A DNA stretch of 64,000 nucleotides from DASUPK01 sp963848955 (GTDB lineage: Bacteria; Actinomycetota; Thermoleophilia; Solirubrobacterales; 70-9), in NCBI GenBank assembly GCA_963848955.1, contig CAWKFQ010000024.1, forward strand, positions 186,001-250,000, given 5' to 3'. The position numbers were made by a program, and so were the translations under genes. This document shows, piece after piece, positions 37,563 through 46,306 of this stretch. Position 1 is the stretch's first letter; each line of letters opens with the position of its first letter. The notes under the pieces are model-generated. The model did not search any database, was not told the origin of the DNA, and saw nothing but the letters and a program-made list of their open reading frames with translations.

Positions 37563-37808
37563 ATGAGCGAGGAACGCGACCGCGAGGAATGGACCGACGA
37601 GGACGAGCGCCACCCGAAGGGGCCGGAGAAGCCGATGCCGGTCCAGGAAGAGGGATTGGCGGTCGGGCTCGAGGCCGTAGACGAGCAGGACCCCGACCTC
37701 GATCCCGAGATCGCCGCCGAAGTGCAGCTTCAAGAGGAGACGCGTGAAGCGGAGGAGGAGTACGGCCCGATCGAGGATGCGGCCGAGGACCCCGCTGACG
37801 ACAGATAG
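37563..37808 (+). CDS. Acidic small protein, 81 aa, unknown function
   Basis: MSEERDREEWTDEDERHPKGPEKPMPVQEEGLAVGLEAVDEQDPDLDPEIAAEVQLQEE... is almost entirely polar and acidic and probably disordered. No family recognised. Support for translation is GAGGAGTGAG just before ATG 37563; an in-frame start at 37533 is less well placed. It stands alone between era and hisIE. The perfect hairpin 37815-37832 (ACGCCCC, loop GTCA, GGGGCGT) just after its stop may end its transcript. Confidence 0.5.
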   Translation: MSEERDREEWTDEDERHPKGPEKPMPVQEEGLAVGLEAVDEQDPDLDPEIAAEVQLQEETREAEEEYGPIEDAAEDPADDR

Positions 37809-37814
37809 CTGAAC

Positions 37815-37832
37815 ACGCCCCGTCAGGGGCGT
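37815..37832 (+). terminator. Possible hairpin terminator after the acidic small gene
   Basis: ACGCCCC-GTCA-GGGGCGT is a perfect 7-bp stem starting 7 nt after the stop codon, but no T-run follows, so it may slow rather than end transcription. Confidence 0.35.
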
Positions 37833-37836
37833 AAGC

Positions 37837-37857
37837 GGGCGATTCGTACAATCGCCC
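37837..37857 (+). promoter_or_regulatory. Perfect palindrome over the -10 box of hisIE
   Basis: GGGCGATT (37837-37844) and AATCGCCC (37850-37857) form an 8-bp perfect inverted repeat with spacer CGTAC. It encloses the -10 TACAAT (37847-37852), which is 6 nt from ATG 37859. If transcription begins at that ATG the palindrome is not in the mRNA and is best seen as a protein-binding operator. Confidence 0.55.
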
Positions 37858-37858
37858 A

Positions 37859-38533
37859 ATGGTTGTGCAGACTGCGAGAGACGCGGCGAAGGTCCGCTTC
37901 GACGAGCGTGGCCTGGTGCCGTGTGTGATGCAGGACGCCCGCTCCGGCGAGGTGCTCACCCTCGCGTACATGAACGAGGAGGCGCTCCAGCTCACTCTGG
38001 AGACCCGCGAGATCCACCTCTACAGCCGCAACCGCCGCGAGATCTGGCGGAAGGGAGCGACCTCCGGGAACATCCAGCGGGTTCGCCAGGTCCGCTACGA
38101 CTGCGACGGCGACGCCCTCGTCGCGCTGGTCGACCCGGCCGGTCCCGCCTGCCATACGGGCGAGCGCTCCTGCTTCTACCGTGACCTGGAGGGGACCGCG
38201 GACCCGGGCGTCGACGCCGCGGCGGCCCCGGGCGAGCCGGCGCCGCTGCCCTACGAGGCGCTGGCCTCCCTGGAGCGGACCTTGGTGTCGCGGCAGCGCA
38301 ATCGGCCGGAGGGCAGCTACACGGTCGAGTTGCTCGAGGATCCGAGGCTGGCGAGCGACAAGGTCCGCGAGGAGGCGGCGGAGGTCGTCAAGGCGGCGAG
38401 CTCCGAGTCGGAGGAGCGGGTCGCCGAGGAGGGCGCCGACGTCGTCTACCACCTGGCGGTTCTGCTGCTCTCCCGCGGCGTCTCGATGGCCGAGGTGCTG
38501 CAGATCCTGAACGGCCGAAGACGGTCCCGATGA
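37859..38533 (+). CDS. hisIE: Bifunctional phosphoribosyl-AMP cyclohydrolase / phosphoribosyl-ATP pyrophosphatase
   Basis: Steps two and three of histidine synthesis. 224 residues. The HisI half has YSRNRREIWRKGATSGNIQ, DCDGDALVALVDPAGPACHTGERSCFY with the zinc-binding Cys. The HisE half begins about residue 135: LASLERTLVSRQRNRPEGSYTVELLEDPRLASDKVREEAAEVVKAA, EEGADVVYHLAVLLLSRG. The fused form is normal in many bacteria. It is the first gene of the block leading to trpE; its stop overlaps ATG 38530 of trpE. No other his genes are nearby. Confidence 0.95.
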   Translation: MVVQTARDAAKVRFDERGLVPCVMQDARSGEVLTLAYMNEEALQLTLETREIHLYSRNRREIWRKGATSGNIQRVRQVRYDCDGDALVALVDPAGPACHTGERSCFYRDLEGTADPGVDAAAAPGEPAPLPYEALASLERTLVSRQRNRPEGSYTVELLEDPRLASDKVREEAAEVVKAASSESEERVAEEGADVVYHLAVLLLSRGVSMAEVLQILNGRRRSR

Positions 38534-40098
38534 ACGCGATTGGTGCGAGCGATGAAACGGGTCGCGCTTACGCGCGCCCCCGAATCATGCCCGGCCTCGA
38601 GCCGGACCTGGATCGCGCCCGTGAGCTGGCGCGGAGCGCCAACGTGATCCCGGTTCGCTACCGCTTCGTCGACGACCTCGAGACCCCGGTCAGCGCCTTC
38701 CTCAAGCTGCGGGGCGACGGCCCCTCGTTCCTGCTCGAATCGGCGGAGCAGGGCCGCCTCGGCCGCTGGTCGTTCCTCGGCTTCCGGCCGCGGTCGCTCC
38801 TGCGCTGGAGCGACGGGCGGCTCTCCGAGTGGGGCAGCGAATCGACGTCGGAGTCGGGCTCTGGAGCGGCTCCCGACCGCGTCACCGAGGCCCCGGATCC
38901 GTACGCGGCGGTCGCCGACTACCTCGGGCGTTTCCAGATCGCCGAGCCGGATGAGCTGCCGCCGTTCGCCGGCGGAGCCGTGGGCTTCTTCGGCTACGAC
39001 CTCGTCCGCACGGTCGAGCCCCTCGCCGAGCCGAACCCCGACCCGATCGGGCTGCCCGACATGGCGTTGATGATCAGCGACCTGCTGGTCGCCTTCGATC
39101 ACCAGCGCCACGAGGTCACCGTGATCGCAAACGCCTTCGTCGAGGACGGCGGGATCGAGGACGCGTACGCGCGCGCCGTCGAGGCGATCGGCGAGGTGCG
39201 CGAAAAGCTCCGCGAGCCGGTGCCGGCCGTCGAGCCCTCGGCCGGAGCTGCGGACGTCGCCTTTGAGTCCAACATGAGCCGCGACCAGTTCGAGGCGACT
39301 GTCTCCCGGATCATCGAATACGTCCACGCGGGCGACGCCTTCCAGGTGGTCCCCTCGCAGCGCTTCACGGCTGAGACGCCGGTGGAGGCCTTCTCGATCT
39401 ACCGCGGCCTCCGGACGGTCAACCCGTCGCCGTACATGTACTTCCTCGACTTCGGCGACTTTGAGATCGCGGGGGCGTCACCCGAGCCGCTGGTCAAGGT
39501 CACGGGTCGCCGGGTGGAGACACGGCCGATCGCCGGCACCTATCCACGCGGTGCCGACGAGGAGGACGACCGCCGTCAGGCCGAGCGGCTGCTCCAGGAC
39601 CCGAAGGAGCGGGCAGAGCACGTGATGCTGGTCGACCTCGGCCGCAACGACCTCGGGCGCGTCTGCGAGTACGGGTCGGTGGGCGTCGACGAGCTGATGG
39701 TCGTCGAGACCTACTCCCACGTCCTCCACATCGTCAGCCAGGTCTCCGGCCTGCTGCGCGAGGGTGTGAGCGCGATGGACGTGCTCCGCTCTGTGCTCCC
39801 CGCCGGCACGCTCTCGGGAGCGCCAAAGGTGCGCGCGATGCAGATCATCGACGAGCTCGAGCCGCACAAGCGAGGCTCGTACGGCGGGGCGATCGGCTAC
39901 CTCTCCTACACAGGCGACCTCGACACCGCGATCCACATCCGGACCGTGGTGGTCAAGGACGGGCTGGTGCACGTGCAGGCGGGCGGCGGCACGGTAGCCG
40001 ACGCCCAGCCGGCCTACGAGTACAACGAGTCGGTCAACAAGGCGAAGGCGGTCTTTCGTGCCGTGGAGCTCGCCGCCGAGCAGCCGGAGTGGCCGTGA
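38530..40098 (+). CDS. trpE: Anthranilate synthase component I
   Basis: Makes anthranilate from chorismate with TrpG. 522 residues. LLESAEQGRLGRWSFLG (Trp feedback site) and the catalytic part SRIIEYVHAGDAFQVVPSQRF, EIAGASPEPLVKVTGRRVETRPIAGTYPRG, HVMLVDLGRNDLGRV, PAGTLSGAPKVRAMQIIDELEP are complete. ATG 38530 overlaps the hisIE stop (ATGA). The first 19 codons (NAIGASDETGRAYARPRI) are unlike normal TrpE and are encoded by repeat copy 4; the next ATG (38587) begins at the usual N-terminus. Either the repeat was inserted in frame or it supplies a new start. Confidence 0.95.
   Translation: MNAIGASDETGRAYARPRIMPGLEPDLDRARELARSANVIPVRYRFVDDLETPVSAFLKLRGDGPSFLLESAEQGRLGRWSFLGFRPRSLLRWSDGRLSEWGSESTSESGSGAAPDRVTEAPDPYAAVADYLGRFQIAEPDELPPFAGGAVGFFGYDLVRTVEPLAEPNPDPIGLPDMALMISDLLVAFDHQRHEVTVIANAFVEDGGIEDAYARAVEAIGEVREKLREPVPAVEPSAGAADVAFESNMSRDQFEATVSRIIEYVHAGDAFQVVPSQRFTAETPVEAFSIYRGLRTVNPSPYMYFLDFGDFEIAGASPEPLVKVTGRRVETRPIAGTYPRGADEEDDRRQAERLLQDPKERAEHVMLVDLGRNDLGRVCEYGSVGVDELMVVETYSHVLHIVSQVSGLLREGVSAMDVLRSVLPAGTLSGAPKVRAMQIIDELEPHKRGSYGGAIGYLSYTGDLDTAIHIRTVVVKDGLVHVQAGGGTVADAQPAYEYNESVNKAKAVFRAVELAAEQPEWP
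38550..38589 (-). repeat. Dispersed bulged-hairpin repeat, copy 4, inside trpE
   Basis: Read on the minus strand it begins CATGATTCGGGGGCGC and ends GCGCGACCCGTTTCATC, matching the other copies at both ends. CGGG pairs with CCCG and CGCGC with GCGCG, with an internal loop and a GTAA loop. It lies in frame within the first codons of trpE. Confidence 0.55.
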
Positions 40099-40697
40099 GC
40101 GAGCAGCGAAGCGGAGCGCGAATCACAGGTGCGAGGCAAAGCGTCCTCGTCATCGACAACTACGACTCCTTCACATACAACCTCGTTCAGTATCTGGGCG
40201 AGCTCGGAGCCGAGGTCGGGGTCGTCCGCAACGACAAGGCGACCGTCGAGGAACTCCGCGAGCTGCGACCCGATCGTCTTGTCGTCTCTCCGGGGCCCTG
40301 CACCCCGAAGGAGGCGGGCATCTCGGTCGAAGTGATCCGCTCCTTCGCCGAGGCCGGCACCCCCGTCCTCGGGGTATGCCTCGGCCACCAGTCGATGGTC
40401 GAGGCGTTCGGCGGCACCGTCGTCCGAGGCGATCCGATCCATGGCAAGGACGCCGAGGTCCAGCACGATGGCAAGGCGATCTACGAGGGACTCTCCAATC
40501 CCCTGGTCGCCGGCCGCTACCACTCGCTGATCGCCGACCCGGACCTGCCTGACGAGCTGGAGGTCACCTCCACCCACGGCGAGGTGGTCATGGGCGTGCG
40601 CCACCGCGAGCTTCCGGCCGAGGGCGTGCAGTTCCACCCCGAGTCGGTGCTCACCCCGCAGGGAAAGCGGCTGCTGGCTAACTTCCTCGGCGCCTAA
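40095..40697 (+). CDS. trpG: Anthranilate synthase component II (glutamine amidotransferase)
   Basis: Supplies ammonia to TrpE from glutamine. 200 residues from GTG 40095, overlapping the trpE stop (GTGA). Core motifs are VLVIDNYDSFTYNLVQYLGELGAE, the oxyanion region SPGPCTPKEAG, the nucleophile GVCLGHQSMVEAFGG and VQFHPESVLTPQGKRLL. Compared with the typical start at VLVIDNYDSF it has about 16 additional residues (SEQRSGARITGARQS), encoded by a GAGCGAAGCGGAGCG-rich stretch; an ATG is not available closer. Confidence 0.95.
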   Translation: MSEQRSGARITGARQSVLVIDNYDSFTYNLVQYLGELGAEVGVVRNDKATVEELRELRPDRLVVSPGPCTPKEAGISVEVIRSFAEAGTPVLGVCLGHQSMVEAFGGTVVRGDPIHGKDAEVQHDGKAIYEGLSNPLVAGRYHSLIADPDLPDELEVTSTHGEVVMGVRHRELPAEGVQFHPESVLTPQGKRLLANFLGA

Positions 40698-40711
40698 GGG
40701 AGGCCCTCGAG

Positions 40712-41746
40712 ATGCCGAACGACATCCTCACCCGCGCGATCGACGAGATCTGCGCCGGCACACACCTGACCGCCGACCACACCTCCGCGGCCCTCGCGGA
40801 GATCATGGAGGGCCGCGCGAGCGAGGTGCAGACGGCCGCCTTCCTCGTTTCGCTGCGTGCGAAGGGCGAGACGGTCTCGGAGTTGGTCGGTCTGGCCCGC
40901 ACGATGCGGCAGCTCGCGGCCCATGTCGAGATCGACAAGCCAGGTCTCGTCGACACGGCCGGGACGGGCGGAGGGCCGACCACCTTCAACATCTCGACCA
41001 CGGCAGCGTTGATCGCGGCCGGGGCGGGCTGCCCAGTCGCGAAGCACGGGAACCGCTCCGCGACCAGCCGCTCGGGATCGGCGGACGTGCTCGAGGCGCT
41101 GGGCGTCGACATCGAGCTCTCCCCGGCCGAGGTGGCCACATGCATCGAGGAGATCGGCTTCGGCTTCATGTTCGCTCCCAAGCACCACGCGGCGATGGCT
41201 CACGTGATCCCGGTTCGCAAGGAGCTCGGCGTGCGCACGATCTTCAACTTCCTCGGCCCGTTGACGAACCCGGCCGGCGCCGCCGCTCACCTGCTCGGCG
41301 TCTCCGATCGCAGCTACCAGGAGATCATCGCCGACGCCCTGCTGCAGCTCGGCTGCGCGCGGGCGCTTGTCGTCTCCGCCGACGACGGGATCGATGAGCT
41401 CAGCGTGGCCTCCAGGACACGCGTCATCGAGGTCGCCGACGGGGGCACCGAGGAGTGGTTCGTCGAGGCCGAGGAGCTCGGGCTTCAGTCGGCGCCACTC
41501 GAGGCGATCCCGGGCGGCGAACCGGCCGAGAACGCCGCAGTCGTCAGATCCGTGCTCGGGGGGGAGGCTGGTCCGGCGCGCGACGTCTCGGTGCTCAACG
41601 CGGGCGCTGCGATCTATGTGGCCGGCGGCGCCGCGGACCTGCCCGAGGGCGTCTCCAAGGCGACGCAGGCGATCGACTCCGGGGCCGCACGCGACGTTCT
41701 CGAGCGCCTGGTCGCCCGCTCCCGCGAGCTCTCCGGCGCGGGCTGA
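40712..41746 (+). CDS. trpD: Anthranilate phosphoribosyltransferase
   Basis: Adds phosphoribosyl from PRPP to anthranilate. 344 residues: VDTAGTGGGPTTFNISTTAALIAAGAG (PRPP site), KHGNRSATSRSGSADVLEALGV and FMFAPKHHAAMAHVIPVRKELGVRTIFNFLGPLTNP are the family motifs. ATG 40712 has GGGAGG upstream. It is 14 bp after trpG and 33 bp before trpC. Confidence 0.96.
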   Translation: MPNDILTRAIDEICAGTHLTADHTSAALAEIMEGRASEVQTAAFLVSLRAKGETVSELVGLARTMRQLAAHVEIDKPGLVDTAGTGGGPTTFNISTTAALIAAGAGCPVAKHGNRSATSRSGSADVLEALGVDIELSPAEVATCIEEIGFGFMFAPKHHAAMAHVIPVRKELGVRTIFNFLGPLTNPAGAAAHLLGVSDRSYQEIIADALLQLGCARALVVSADDGIDELSVASRTRVIEVADGGTEEWFVEAEELGLQSAPLEAIPGGEPAENAAVVRSVLGGEAGPARDVSVLNAGAAIYVAGGAADLPEGVSKATQAIDSGAARDVLERLVARSRELSGAG

Positions 41747-41779
41747 GCTGGCATGCGAGCTAGGGTCTAGCGCTACGAG

Positions 41780-42584
41780 ATGGAGATGATCGAAGAGCTG
41801 GTCGTTGCCGCGCGGGCGGGCGTGGCGCGGCGACGCGCTCAGGTACCGCTGGATGATCTGGAGCGCCGGTTGGACGAGCGACCCGAGCAGCGGCCCTTTG
41901 GCGAGGCGCTGAGCCGGCCCGGTCTCTCGGTGATCGCCGAGTTCAAGCGCCGCTCACCTTCCGCCGGCGAGATCCGAGAAGGTGCCGAGGCTGCCGAGAT
42001 CGCGCGGGCATACGAGCAGGGCGGGGCCGCGGCCCTGTCGGTGCTCACCGAAGAGGCCCACTTCGGCGGCTCGCTCTCCGACCTCACCGAGGCCCGCGAA
42101 GCCTGCGAGCTGCCGGTGCTGCAGAAGGACTTCGTCGTCGACCGCTATCAGCTCTTTGAGGCGGCCCTCGCCGGGGCGGACGCCGATCCTCCTGATCGTG
42201 GCGGCGCTCGACAGTCAGAGGCTGGCCGAGCTGTATGACGAGGCCAGGGGCCTCGATCTCGACTGCCTGGTCGAGGTCCACAGGGAGTCCGAGCTCGAGA
42301 CTGCTCTGGCCCTCGACGCCGACGTGATCGGGATCAACAATCGCAACCTCGAGGACTTCAAAGTGGACATCCAGACCACCTTCGAGCTGATCACGGACGT
42401 CCCCGCCGGGAAGACCGTCGTCTCCGAGAGCGGCATCGCGGACCGCACGACCTTGGAGCAGCTCGAGCGAGTCGGCGTCGACGCGGTGCTGGTCGGGGAG
42501 GCGCTGATGCGCGCGGACGACCCCGCCGCCAAGGTCAGGGAGCTGATCGCCGACGAGGACTCGACCCGCGAGCACTTCCTTTGA
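41780..42584 (+). CDS. trpC: Indole-3-glycerol phosphate synthase, one frameshift
   Basis: Ring closure step of tryptophan synthesis. The frame from ATG 41780 covers IAEFKRRSPSAGEI, GGAAALSVLTEEAHFGGSLSDL and PVLQKDFVVDRYQLFEAALAGADA, then breaks at about 42183; removing one C from GACGCCGATC gives GADAILLIVAALDSQRLAELYDEARGL, and INNRNLEDFKVD, TVVSESGIADR and GVDAVLVGEALMRADDP complete the family. Repaired length is about 268. The enzyme has no back-up in the window, so an assembly error is more likely than loss. Confidence 0.92.
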
Positions 42585-42595
42585 TAGGAGGGTCC

Positions 42596-42652
42596 ATGCG
42601 AGGGCGCTCCGCAGGAGCGACCCGATTAATGCAGGAGCAACCCGTTTCATGC
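42596..42652 (+). repeat. Dispersed bulged-hairpin repeat, copy 2, with a duplicated 3' half
   Basis: ATGCGAGGGCGCTCC pairs with GGAGCGACCC (stem GGGCGCTCC against GGAGCGACCC, one A bulged). Then a second 20-nt unit (42631-42650) repeats the preceding unit (42611-42630) with 17 of 20 identical bases. It lies between trpC and htrA. Confidence 0.6.
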
Positions 42653-42719
42653 TGGTTTCTTAAGGAACCGGTAGAGGGGGCTTAGAGAGGGTTAAGCGCC
42701 TGCACCCACACTGGCTTGC

Positions 42720-43928
42720 GTGCAGAGCGTCAAGAGATTCTTTTCAACCAGCTTCGGATCCGCCATCGGCGGTGGGCTCGTCGTCCTGATCGGCGGCCTC
42801 ATCCTGATCGAGGCCGGGGTCGTCGACACGGGGGACGACTCGTCGTCGTCCGCGGTCGTGGCGCCCGCGGCCCTCGCCAAGCCCGCCAGCAACTCGTCGA
42901 GCAAGGGGCTCACGGTCCACGACATCTACCAGCGCGACTCCCAGGGTGTCGCCTTCATCAGCTCGCAGATCGTGCAGCAGACGCAGTCGGCGTTCGGCTT
43001 CCCGCAGCAGCAGCAGAGCACCGCCACGGGCTCGGGCTTCCTGATCGACAACGACGGCCACGTTCTCACCAACGCCCACGTCGTCCAGGGCGCCAAGCGA
43101 GTCGACGTTCAGCTCGGCGCCGGCGCCACCCAGCAGGCCCAGATCCTCGGGACCGATCCATCGACCGACATCGCCCTGCTCAAGGTCGACAACACCGAGG
43201 GTGTCAACCCACTTCCGCTCGGCGACTCCACCAAGGTGGAGGTCGGCGACCCGGTCGTCGCGATCGGCAACCCCTTCGGACTCGATCGCACCGTCACCAC
43301 CGGGATCGTCTCCGCGCTCCAGCGCCAGATCCAGGCACCCAACGGCTTCTCCATCAGCGACGTCATCCAGACCGACGCCGCGATCAACCCCGGCAACTCC
43401 GGCGGGCCGCTGATCGATGGGGCCGGTCAGGTGATCGGGATCAACTCACAGATCGAGAGCCAGAGCGGCGGGAACGAGGGCGTCGGGTTCGCGGTCCCGA
43501 TCAAGACCGCAGCCGATGTCGTCTCGCAGCTCGAGAGCGGCGGTGAGGTGCACCGCGCCTACCTCGGTCTCTCCGGCGGGGACATCACCCCCAGCATCGC
43601 CCAGGCCCTCAACCTGCCGGTTCAGCAGGGTGTGCTGATCGAGCAGGTGCTGAACGGCGGTCCCGCGGACGACGCCGGCATCAACGGCGCCACCGGGCAG
43701 GCGACGATCGGTGGACAGACCATCCCGATCGGCGGCGACATCATCACCAAGGTCGACGGGAAGCAGATCACCGGCATGGACGACGTGATCTCGGCCGTCA
43801 ACGGGCACAAGCCCGGCGACGACCTCACCCTCACCGTCTGGCGGGACGGTCAGCAGAGGGACGTCACCGTCAAGCTCGGCGATCGTCCCGCCCACGTGCA
43901 GGACTCGAACTCCAGCACGCAGCCCTAG
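42720..43928 (+). CDS. htrA: HtrA/DegP-type membrane-anchored serine protease
   Basis: Surface-located protease for damaged proteins. 402 residues from GTG 42720: an N-terminal membrane anchor (FGSAIGGGLVVLIGGLILIEAGV), a linker, then the trypsin-like domain with His in LTNAHVVQGAKR, Asp in STDIALLKVD and Ser in INPGNSGGPLIDGAG, and a C-terminal PDZ domain (VLIEQVLNGGPADDAGING... KVDGKQITGMDDVISAVNGHKPGDDLTLTVWRDG). Upstream, at 42660-42696, TTAAGG, CTTAGAG and GTTAAG repeats with spacings of 22 and 10 bp could bind a stress regulator. It is not co-directionally linked to trp genes. Confidence 0.93.
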   Translation: MQSVKRFFSTSFGSAIGGGLVVLIGGLILIEAGVVDTGDDSSSSAVVAPAALAKPASNSSSKGLTVHDIYQRDSQGVAFISSQIVQQTQSAFGFPQQQQSTATGSGFLIDNDGHVLTNAHVVQGAKRVDVQLGAGATQQAQILGTDPSTDIALLKVDNTEGVNPLPLGDSTKVEVGDPVVAIGNPFGLDRTVTTGIVSALQRQIQAPNGFSISDVIQTDAAINPGNSGGPLIDGAGQVIGINSQIESQSGGNEGVGFAVPIKTAADVVSQLESGGEVHRAYLGLSGGDITPSIAQALNLPVQQGVLIEQVLNGGPADDAGINGATGQATIGGQTIPIGGDIITKVDGKQITGMDDVISAVNGHKPGDDLTLTVWRDGQQRDVTVKLGDRPAHVQDSNSSTQP

Positions 43929-44976
43929 CTACGCCGCGGCGGGGGTCTTGACGACCCCGTGGCGGATCAGGCTCTCGCCCGTCTCGGCGATCGTGTCCTC
44001 GATCGGCCTGGGCGACCAGCCCAGGGTGCTTCTCGCCCTCTCGGAGCTCAGGTCGGTCCGCTTTCCGAGTGTGCCGACGATCGAGCGAATCCCGCCGTCG
44101 AACAGCGCCATGCCGCGGACGACCAGGTTGGGAACGGTCCGGGTCGGCACCTTCGAGGCCTGATCGCCCAGGCGGTCGCGAAGGACCTGCCCCGCCTCGG
44201 ACATCCAGAGCCACTTGCGTGACGGCGATGAACCGCTTGCCGCCGGCCTCGGGTGATGTCATCGCCCGGATCTCCAGGTCGGCGACATCGCGGACGTCGA
44301 CGAAGTTGAAGCCCAGCCTGGGGACGCCCGGCATGCCCTTGAGGAGACGCTCGACCGACTGCACCGAGTAGGACATGTCGTCGTGCAGGAGGGGGCCGAT
44401 GATCGCGCCCGGGTTGACCACGGCGAGCCGGTCCTCGTCGCCACGCTCGCGCACCAGGTCCCAGGCGGCACGCTCGGCGATGGTCTTGGAGCGCACGTAG
44501 GGGGTCAGGCCGTCCGCGTCCGGGTCGGTCCAGTCCTCCTCTGTCAGCGGTCTCTGCTGGGTGCCCTTCGCGAGCCTGATCGCGGCGATGGAGGAGGTGA
44601 CCACCACCCGCTTCACGCCGTGGTCGAGCGCCTTGCCGAGCACGCGCAGCGTCCCCTCGCGGGCCGGCACGATCAGCTCGTCCGGGTCCTTCGGCTGGTT
44701 CGGCGGGAAGGGGGAGGCCACGTGCAGGACGTAGTCGCAGCCCTCGATGACGTTGTCCCAGTGCTCGTCGCTCAGCAGGTGGGCCTGATGGACGGTGAGG
44801 TGGTGGCCCGGGTCGACCTGCGAGGCGACCGCCTCCTGAACCTCCCGCTCGCGGGCGGGGTCGCGGACGGTCGTCCTGACGCGGTAGCCACGCCGCAGCA
44901 GCTCGACTATGCACCAGCCACCGAGGTAGCCGGAGCCGCCGGTGACGAGAACCGTCTTGCCGTCACCCTCCGCCAT
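43929..44976 (-). CDS. SDR/NAD-dependent epimerase-type reductase (dihydroflavonol reductase-like), one frameshift
   Basis: Extended short-chain dehydrogenase. ATG 44976 starts GKTVLVTGGSGYLGGWCIVELLRRGYRVRTTVRDP (TGGxGYxG NAD(P) motif), followed by DYVLHVASPFPPN, VVTSSIAAIR and the catalytic YxxxK in YVRSKTIAERAAWD (Tyr and Lys present). The frame breaks near 44210; the other frame continues WMSEAGQVLRDRLGDQASKVPTRTVPNLVVRGMALFDGG... to the stop at 43929. Repaired length is about 345. Family members reduce varied ketones and aldehydes, so no substrate is proposed. It ends 1 bp after htrA, in the opposite direction. Confidence 0.8.
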
Positions 44977-44980
44977 CGGC

Positions 44981-46249
44981 CTAGTCCATCACGCCCGTTG
45001 CCCGGGCGGGAGCAATCGCCCCGATCGAGCGCTCCGGCTTGGCGAAGAGCACCTGGACGTCACGGAGCCGGCGCTCCCGGAACCCGGCTTCGCTCATCGC
45101 CAGCCAGAGGGTCCAGAGGCGGCGAAACGGCTCGTCGTAACCCAGCTCGGCGGCGAGATCGGTGTTGGCGATGAAGCGCTCGCGCCAGAGCTCGAGTGTG
45201 CGGGCGTAGTGGGCCCCTATGTCCTCCAGCCAGACCATGCTCATGTCCGTTTCGCGTGCGATGCAGCGCTCGACCACCTCGACCGACGGCAGGCAGCCGC
45301 CCGGGAAGATCAGCATGTTCGAGAAGCTCCGTGCGGCCTTCTCGACCTCGTAGAGGCGGTCGTCGATGACTATCGCCTGCAGGAAGAGGAGCCCATCGGG
45401 CTCGAGCAGCTCCGAGCAGCGGCGGAAGAAGGTGTCGAAGTACTGCCAGCCGACCGCCTCGATCATCTCGAGGGAGACGAGCTTCGAGTAGCGGCCGCGC
45501 AGGTCGCGGTAGTCGTCGAGCAGGACGGTGACGCGGTCCTCGACGCCGGCGTCCTGGATGCGCCGGAGCGCGCCCGCACGCTGTTCTTCCGAGATCGTGG
45601 TCGTCGTGACCCGGCAGCCATAGCGACTCGCCGCGTACGCGGCCATTGCGCCCCAGCCGGTGCCGATCTCGAGCAGGTGATCGTCGGGTCCGAGCTCCAG
45701 CGCCTGGCAGATGCGCTCCAGCCGGTGCTCCTGGGCCTCGCCCAGCGTCGCGTCCGGATGGGGGAAGACGGCCGAGGAGTACATCATCGACTCGTCGAGG
45801 TAGAGGGCGAAGAGGTCATTGCCGAGGTCGTAGTGGGCGGAGATGTGACGCCGCACGCGGCGGCGGTTGTTGCGGGGGACGCGCCAAAGCGTCTTCTGGA
45901 GCGGGGCGAGCACGGGGTGCAGCCGGCGGCGCCAGCGGTCGAGCGGGCCCATGTTGCGGGCGGCGATCCGGGAAAGCGCAACGAGGTCGTCGCAGTCCCA
46001 GACCCCGTCCCGGTACGCCTCGCCGAGGCCGACGCTCCCGCCGAGCATCGCTCGGTAGAAGTGCGGCGAGTGGACCTCGACCGTCGCCGCGAGTTCGGAG
46101 TCCCCCTGGCCGAAGCTGAGCCGCCGATGCGAGGGTGCGCGTGAGCGCAACCCGTTTGATGCCGGCTCGATGAGCACCAGCCGGCCGTCGCGGACGCCGG
46201 AGAGGACCCGGAGAGCCAACCGCCGGCAGGCGCTCTCGATCGCGGTCAT
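44981..46249 (-). CDS. cfa: Cyclopropane-fatty-acyl-phospholipid synthase (CFA/mycolic methyltransferase family)
   Basis: SAM-dependent transfer of methylene to unsaturated lipid chains. 422 residues: HYDLGNDLFALYLDESMMYSSAVF, LEIGTGWGAMAAYAASRYGCRVTTTTISEEQR (SAM site), LVSLEMIEAVGWQYFDTFFRRC, QAIVIDDRLYEVEKAARSFSNMLIFPGGCLPS and WLEDIGAHYARTLELWRERF, all typical. ATG 46249 lies 7 nt after a TAGGCT -10 on the minus strand. Residues ASNGLRSRAPSHRR near position 35 are encoded by repeat copy 3, inserted in frame in the variable N-terminal domain. It overlaps no neighbour, being 4 bp from the SDR gene. Confidence 0.93.
   Translation of the reverse strand: MTAIESACRRLALRVLSGVRDGRLVLIEPASNGLRSRAPSHRRLSFGQGDSELAATVEVHSPHFYRAMLGGSVGLGEAYRDGVWDCDDLVALSRIAARNMGPLDRWRRRLHPVLAPLQKTLWRVPRNNRRRVRRHISAHYDLGNDLFALYLDESMMYSSAVFPHPDATLGEAQEHRLERICQALELGPDDHLLEIGTGWGAMAAYAASRYGCRVTTTTISEEQRAGALRRIQDAGVEDRVTVLLDDYRDLRGRYSKLVSLEMIEAVGWQYFDTFFRRCSELLEPDGLLFLQAIVIDDRLYEVEKAARSFSNMLIFPGGCLPSVEVVERCIARETDMSMVWLEDIGAHYARTLELWRERFIANTDLAAELGYDEPFRRLWTLWLAMSEAGFRERRLRDVQVLFAKPERSIGAIAPARATGVMD
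46127..46162 (+). repeat. Dispersed bulged-hairpin repeat, copy 3, inside cfa
   Basis: ATGCGAGGGTGCGC, then GTGA, then GCGCAACCCGTTTGATG. GGGTGCGC pairs with GCGCAACCC with one A bulged. It is read in frame by cfa on the opposite strand. Confidence 0.65.
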
Positions 46250-46256
46250 CGACGCA

Positions 46257-46262
46257 AGCCTA
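46257..46262 (-). promoter_or_regulatory. -10 box of a leaderless promoter for cfa
   Basis: On the minus strand TAGGCT, 7 nt, then the ATG of cfa (46249). Confidence 0.5.
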
Positions 46263-46306
46263 TGCGCTGGCAGAGGCTCTGGCAGGGAGCAATTGCCTCG
46301 GCCCAA

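Noticed and set aside
46262..46300. Possible trp leader peptide (ATG CGC TGG CAG AGG CTC TGG) upstream of trpF
   Set aside because: Two Trp codons are near the start, but there is no stop soon after, the frame runs on for 139 codons, and trpF appears to have its own leaderless promoter downstream.
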